Below are positions 59,526 through 64,000 of a DNA stretch of 64,000 nt, piece by piece (position 1 is the stretch's first letter; each line of letters begins with the position of its first letter). The translations under genes and the position numbers were made by a program. The DNA comes from Gigaspora margarita (lineage: Eukaryota > Glomeromycota > Glomeromycetes > Diversisporales > Gigasporaceae). The notes under the pieces were generated by a model. The model was not told the origin of the DNA. It saw only the letters and a program-made list of their open reading frames with translations, and ran no database searches. The stretch covers positions 23,241-87,240 of the forward strand of contig WTPW01002076.1 of NCBI GenBank assembly GCA_009809945.1, written 5' to 3'.

Positions 59526-61684
59526 TATATTTTTATATTTTAAACAAGTTTACTTAAATAAAAAGTTAGAATTAAGAAGCTTGTTTAAAATTTAAAAATA
59601 TATTTATATTATTCAAACTCAAACTAGTTTGCAAACTTCAAATCAAACTCAAATCAAATTTTGTATAAAATTTGGGTTTGGTTTGAGTTTGATTATTTTT
59701 TATTTGAGTTTGGTTTGATTTTAAACTTTATAAAATTTATAGTTTGAGTTTGGTTTGATTTGGGGTTTGATCAAACTCAAATTAAACCCGGATCAAACTT
59801 CGGAACCCTAGTCAACTGTTTCAAAAATCCTAAAAAAAACTGATGAGAATCAACAAATTCAGAATAACTTGCAAGCTAAAAATACTTTTCAACATCGTTC
59901 TGTGAAGTATCCAATGTTAGAACTCACCATGAATATGTAGGTAGAACAGGTCATAACCGAAAGATTAATTCTATCAAAATTATTAATAAAAGAAAAAAAT
60001 CATCAATTTGCACAAGCACTTCCATATCTGAGGAGTCTCTTATATTTTTGAATGGATAGATTTCTAGGTTTAAGAAATATAATGAATTAAAAAATATTGT
60101 AATTCATAATGAGAAAAGAAGCGCACTCTTGGAAACCTTATTCGCAGAACATGTTAAACTACAAGAACTTCTTCCCCAGTATAACCCAGAAGATATTTAC
60201 AATACCAATGAAGCAGGCTTGTTTTATCGACTGCTTTCTAATCAAGCACTTTCTAAAAAAAAAGTTAACTAGAGAAAAGATAGTGAAGAAAAAAGAAAAA
60301 TTTGCTTTACCTTATTCAAAAATTAATTTTTTTTTAAATTTTTTTTGTTAGGACAAAACTAGGGTAACCATATTGCTTTGTTCTAACTCAAATAGATCTG
60401 ATAAGTTATGTCTGCTAGTCATTAGCACCTCCAAAAAACCATAGTCTTTTAACAGGATAAATATATTGCAGCTGCTAGTAACATATTAAAATAATAAAAA
60501 AGCATGGATGAGAACCGATATCTGAAAAAAATAGCTAGAATTTATTGATAAAGAATTTCATATTCAAGGTAAACAGGTTTTGCTATTTGTTGATAATATA
60601 TTCTCTCACACAGCTCTAGAAACAAATAATCTAACTAAAGTTCAAGATAATACCATGGAGATAGATAATTCTGCTAAAGAAATTGAAGAAATTCGTGAAC
60701 AACCCCAAGGAAGTTCACGAGAAAGAGCATGAGAAAGGGCACAAGAAAGAGCATGAGAAGGAACTAATTCAACTAATTCTGGCTAATCAAGATGAATTTC
60801 AGACAAGCTTTGCCTTACAAATGTTACTATATATTATCTTCTGCCACTTCAACTGCCCACTTTTAACCTATAAATGCTGGCATTATTAAAAGTTTTAAGT
60901 CAAAATACAAAAATATATATTGTTGTTATTTGCTTAATCAATTTGAAAAAAATAAAAATCTTAAGTAAGAATTTTTATTTATATAGTATTTAACTATTTT
61001 TATACTAACAATTTTATAAAATATAGAAAACTTATCATAAAAAAAGCCATTGATTTTATTTTTAATGCCTAGGAAGAAGTTAGTGAAGTTACTATTAGAA
61101 ATTGCTGGAAGGCCACCAGAATTATACCAGAAACGAATACACCAAAAGAAAGTAAATTGGATAATGAACCTGAAGATAAAATACCTGAAGTCAACAATGC
61201 TACCATACTAGTTAGTGATTTTTTATCTAAAACCAACCTGATGGCCCAAGAATTAGAAAGTAACATTAATGAATATATCCATATGACCAAACAGCCAATA
61301 ATTACTAAAGATATATTAACAGATAATGGTATTATTAAAGCAGTATTAAATGAATTTTGTGATGATTATGATAATGATGACAATGATAACAATGATAACG
61401 AACTACTACTACCTCAATAACCCAAACCGAGATCAATGAAGTATTGGAGAAAGTTGTAAGATATCAAGAAACTCTTGAAGTTGGAATTGGATTTGATGAA
61501 TATAAGTTAAGTGCATTATGAAAAAGGCTCAAAGAATGAAGGTCTGAAAAAGAAAAAACTAAAAAGCAGTCTTCTTTCTTATCTTTTTTTCAGAAGTACT
61601 AGTACTGCACTCTAAATTTTATTCCTTCAGTTTTGCTTTCTTGTACATTATTTTGGGTAGGATATTGAAGACTTCTAGTTAGAG

Positions 61685-62030
61685 ATTGTACCTGAGTCGG
61701 GTATTACTCGAGTTACTCACGGTTAACTGGTTAACCAGGTAATGACTAGAGTTACCTGGGTAGATTTACCCAAGTAATACCCGAGTAGATTCATCCAAGT
61801 AATACCCGGGTAGATACAAGGCTTTTATATATCATAACTTAAAATACTTGTTATACGTCACTGAGCAGATTAAATAATAAAACAAATGTAAAATTTGATT
61901 GGCTGCAATAATTCATGTAACCAATCACATGGCAGCTTACTCAGGTAAGATGAGTAAGATTTTATGCCCAGGTATATTTATTGATTACCTGAGTAACCTG
62001 TGGGTTTACTCGCTAGTTAACTGAGTAACA
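61685..62030. repeat. Repeat of GAGTAATACCCGGGTAGAT words inside the pogo-type element
   Basis: CTGAGTCGGGTATTACTCGA at the left and, inverted, GTTACTCAGGTAATC at the right frame several GTAATACCCGRGTAGAT copies. Probably another degenerate hAT-like MITE; flanking duplication not found. Confidence 0.45.
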
Positions 62031-62798
62031 TTTTTTTGGCTTACAATTACTACTTCTAGTTTTATAAATAAAGGATAGGTTTTTTAAAAAAAAAACTCCT
62101 GGATACTGTATTTTTTGATCTGTTTTTTTTTTGAAGAAAAATATAATTATCTTAAAGCCTGTTCTTAAAGAAAGATTGTTCTTATTGCATAATACAGTAG
62201 ACCTTTGGGTTGCTATAGTTGTTACTAATAGAAAAATAAAGTACATGACTTAAATTCAAAGAATCAATTTTTACTTATCTGAGATCACGGCTCTCACATA
62301 ACAAAATTTATATATGATCGTCCATATTCATATAGTGCAACGGTTTGATCCATTAACTAAAATACATAATAAATTATATTTGAGTCTTCTTGCATTAGAT
62401 TCAAAAACTTTAAATGATTCGGTTATAGTACAGTATTTGTAGTGTATACTGATACGTATGTATATACATACATACGACTCAAAAGGTTTTAGTATACATA
62501 CAGTAGATCTAATATTACTACAAAAATTGCTGCAGTGCGCTACCCTCATGACCCATAAAATTAGTGGTTACTCTGAACATATCATCGTGAGCATTTGACC
62601 CATGATTTGATGTGACTTTAGTGAGAAAATTTTTATATATGCATTATATAAGTGGTTAGCAAAAAATTGTGATAGTAACTATAAGTCGATTGTGCCTATA
62701 TGGAGGTATAAATAATATAAAAAAGGTTGGTAAAAAAAAAAGTGATTATATTAATTTTGTGACTATAGAGAAGGTAACTATAGAGGAGGACAACTGTA

Positions 62799-63113
62799 CT
62801 GTATATTTCTAAAAATAAGCTACTTTGAAAATAAGCTACCCTTTGATTTTTTTCAAAAATTTTAAAAAACATGTTAGCAGTTGCTACATATAAAAGTCCA
62901 AATTTTACTAAGTAAACCTCAAGAAGTGCCATTAAGTAAACTTGATTAGGACACAAAAATACACTTATAGTAAAAATTTTTTGTTATTTGAACAACTTTT
63001 ATTAGTACGGTTTTTAGTTTTTCAAAAAATTAACAATTCAAAAATAAGCTATTCCACGTTTTTTTGTATAATTTTTGGCCCAAAAAAGGTAGCTTATTTT
63101 TAGGAATATACGG
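62799..63113. mobile_element. Tc1/mariner-type MITE, CCGTATATTC family, copy B
   Basis: Same ends and length (315 bp) as copy A at 1643-1956, with TA on both sides. Shares TGTTAGCAGTTGCTACATAT, TTTGAACAACTTTTATTAGT and TTTTTGGCCCAAAAAAGGT with copy A in the same order. It directly abuts the right end of the pogo-type element. Confidence 0.8.
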
Positions 63114-63206
63114 TATAAACTTCTAATTTGATATATATTGCCAGATGGGCCTTTAAGTAAACTTGTTTAGCAGGTATTTCTACTCAATTCAAAGTCAACA
63201 TGTTTT

Positions 63207-63472
63207 ATTAGACCTTTTACTAAGATGAATGCTATTTATCACATGATTTTTATCATAAATACATGGTCAGTAATAGTGATCACATTTATATATTATATTA
63301 GCTAATCAAAATTAGATAAAGTAATCACATCATATATGAATGGGGATAGCTACTAAGTAAAAAATATCATGTGATAAATGGTATGCCTCTAAATAAAAAA
63401 TAGTGTTAAAGTTAGACAAAAAAATTTTTCTGTCTAACTTTAACTCTATTTTTTACTTAGTAAAAGGTTCAA
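63207..63472. repeat. Foldback repeat
   Basis: GACCTTTTACTAAG at the left pairs with CTTAGTAAAAGGTTC at the right; ATTTATCACATGAT pairs with ATCATGTGATAAAT inside, and GTTAGACAAAAAAATT with AATTTTTCTGTCTAAC near the right end. Non-coding MITE-like sequence. Confidence 0.55.
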
Positions 63473-64000
63473 AAAAACATGTTTTAATTTCAAATTAAAT
63501 AAAAATACCTTCCAAACAAGTTTACTTAAAGGCCCAAAGCTGGTTATCTTGATAAAAAAGAATTTATATTACAAACCAAAAATTTTTTAACTTTAGTATA
63601 TAGATAACATTTTTCTTACAAGATAACCTACTTTTGTCGCTAAGTAAAGTTGTTCAGAGCATAATTTTATATATAATTGCTAATTAAAATTAGTAAATTT
63701 TGTGTTTAGCAAAGTTAAATTTTGAAAAAGTATAAAATTGACAAAATTTTAATTTGATTTTTGTACTATCTTTTTCTTCTCTCTTTGTTTTATAATCTCA
63801 ATAAATTTAATTTTAGTTAATTAATTAAGCTGAAAAGATCTTAGCTCAAAGTTTATAATAAATTTATATATTTTTTAAAAAATTTTAATTATAGAAAGCA
63901 ATGAATGGAACATGTTCTATGCCTAATATATGTCTTTTGCCTGTTTGAAATTGCTATCATAAATTTAAATACTATCTGAATTGGCACTTTCATTTAATTT
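63473..64000. other. AT-rich window edge, no gene seen
   Basis: Contains TTTACTTAAAGGCCCAAAG and CTAAGTAAAGTTGTTCAG words shared with several MITEs elsewhere in the window, but no complete element or open frame. Confidence 0.4.

Larger units (their letters stand above)
58054..59810. mobile_element. hAT-type element inserted in the transposase gene, exact 8-bp duplication
   Basis: Ends TAGGGTTTCTACAAATC and, inverted, TAGGGTTCCGAAGTTTG; flanked by GTCAACTG at 58046-58053 and 59811-59818. Deleting the element and one duplication restores the open frame of the transposase helix-turn-helix. Interior near both ends is a field of GTTTGAGTTTG and CAAACTCAAA words; the middle consists of two further MITEs and one small hAT-type MITE. 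Confidence 0.92.
57894..61602 (+). pseudogene. Pogo/Tigger (CENP-B-like) transposase pseudogene
   Basis: Segments in order: a helix-turn-helix N-terminus (SNKQKKEICNFAKMN ... LKIDRST, 57930-58053), interrupted after the T of ST by the hAT-type element, continuing VSKILKKT at 59815; a second DNA-binding part with a TAG near 59940 (before VEQVITERL); the DDE region DIYNTNEAGLFYRLL at about 60190-60235, where the first catalytic Asp appears as Asn; RVTILLCSNSN near 60370; QVLLFVDNIFSHTA near 60590 with its Asp kept; and a C-terminal IRNCWKATRI near 61105 followed by an acidic tail ending near 61420-61600. Stops and frame changes occur throughout. The order HTH-DDE-NCW is the pogo/Tigger layout. 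Confidence 0.82.
56814..62796 (+). mobile_element. Decayed pogo/Tigger-type DNA transposon, with nested insertions
   Basis: Imperfect terminal inverted repeats, TAGTCGTCTCTCTCTATAGT at the left and, inverted, CAGTTGTCCTCCTCTATAGT at the right, are flanked by TA (56812-56813 and 62797-62798). Further subterminal CTATAGAG and CTATATAGAGG words are shared. It encloses a pseudogene for a CENP-B/pogo-type transposase on the plus strand. Span 5983 bp, of which about 1.77 kb is a later hAT-type insertion. Its right end directly abuts the MITE at 62799-63113, which used the same TA. Confidence 0.75.

Noticed and set aside
1..64000. CRISPR arrays, tRNA or rRNA genes, bacterial operons
   Set aside because: No regularly spaced identical repeats with unique spacers, no cloverleaf or rRNA core sequences were seen; the genes are intron-rich eukaryotic ones. 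A tRNAscan or Rfam run would be needed to exclude diverged RNA genes.

Overview
The window is a piece of an AT-rich eukaryotic nuclear genome. The host genes are split by many introns of about 70-90 bp with GT..AG ends. The mix of a Utp13-type nucleolar WD40 protein, a PAQR receptor, a PARP-like protein, a PB1 protein, Sel1-like debris and a very dense transposon load resembles an arbuscular mycorrhizal fungus (Rhizophagus/Glomeromycotina). That assignment is inference from gene style, not a database match.

Layout. Positions 1-14.6 kb are transposon territory. A hAT-type and a Tc1/mariner-type MITE are followed by a full-length but decayed LINE (3245-11045) with a perfect 19-bp target-site duplication, lying in the loop of an older hairpin MITE; a pogo-like MITE with a nested foldback element closes the block. 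14.9-18.3 kb holds an intact 13-exon UTP13/TBL3 gene (796 codons when spliced). 19.75-20.97 kb, minus strand, holds a three-exon PARP-like gene. 21-36 kb is almost entirely repeats: hAT-type elements with exact 8-bp duplications, TTAA-flanked elements, a SINE-like insertion, palindromic arrays, and a GC-richer apparent transcription unit near 34 kb. 36.6 kb has a Sel1-like gene relic. 39.2-40.6 kb, minus strand, encodes a four-exon unrecognised membrane protein. 45.3-47.2 kb, minus strand, encodes an intact 11-exon PAQR/AdipoR-like receptor. 48.0-49.5 kb, minus strand, holds a PB1-domain gene whose 5' part is frameshifted. From 49.7 kb on the DNA is again repeat-dominated. It includes a 1-kb foldback element carrying five perfect telomere-type repeats and a decayed pogo/Tigger transposon (56814-62796) that shows up to four levels of nested insertion.

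The host genes do not form an operon-like unit: ribosome biogenesis (UTP13), possible ADP-ribosylation, membrane sensing (PAQR) and a PB1 adaptor are unrelated jobs. The most informative story is the insertion history. Several insertions can be dated relative to each other because target-site duplications are intact, and the MITE families recur several times within 64 kb. All splice models were made by hand from reading frame, GT/AG borders and family similarity.
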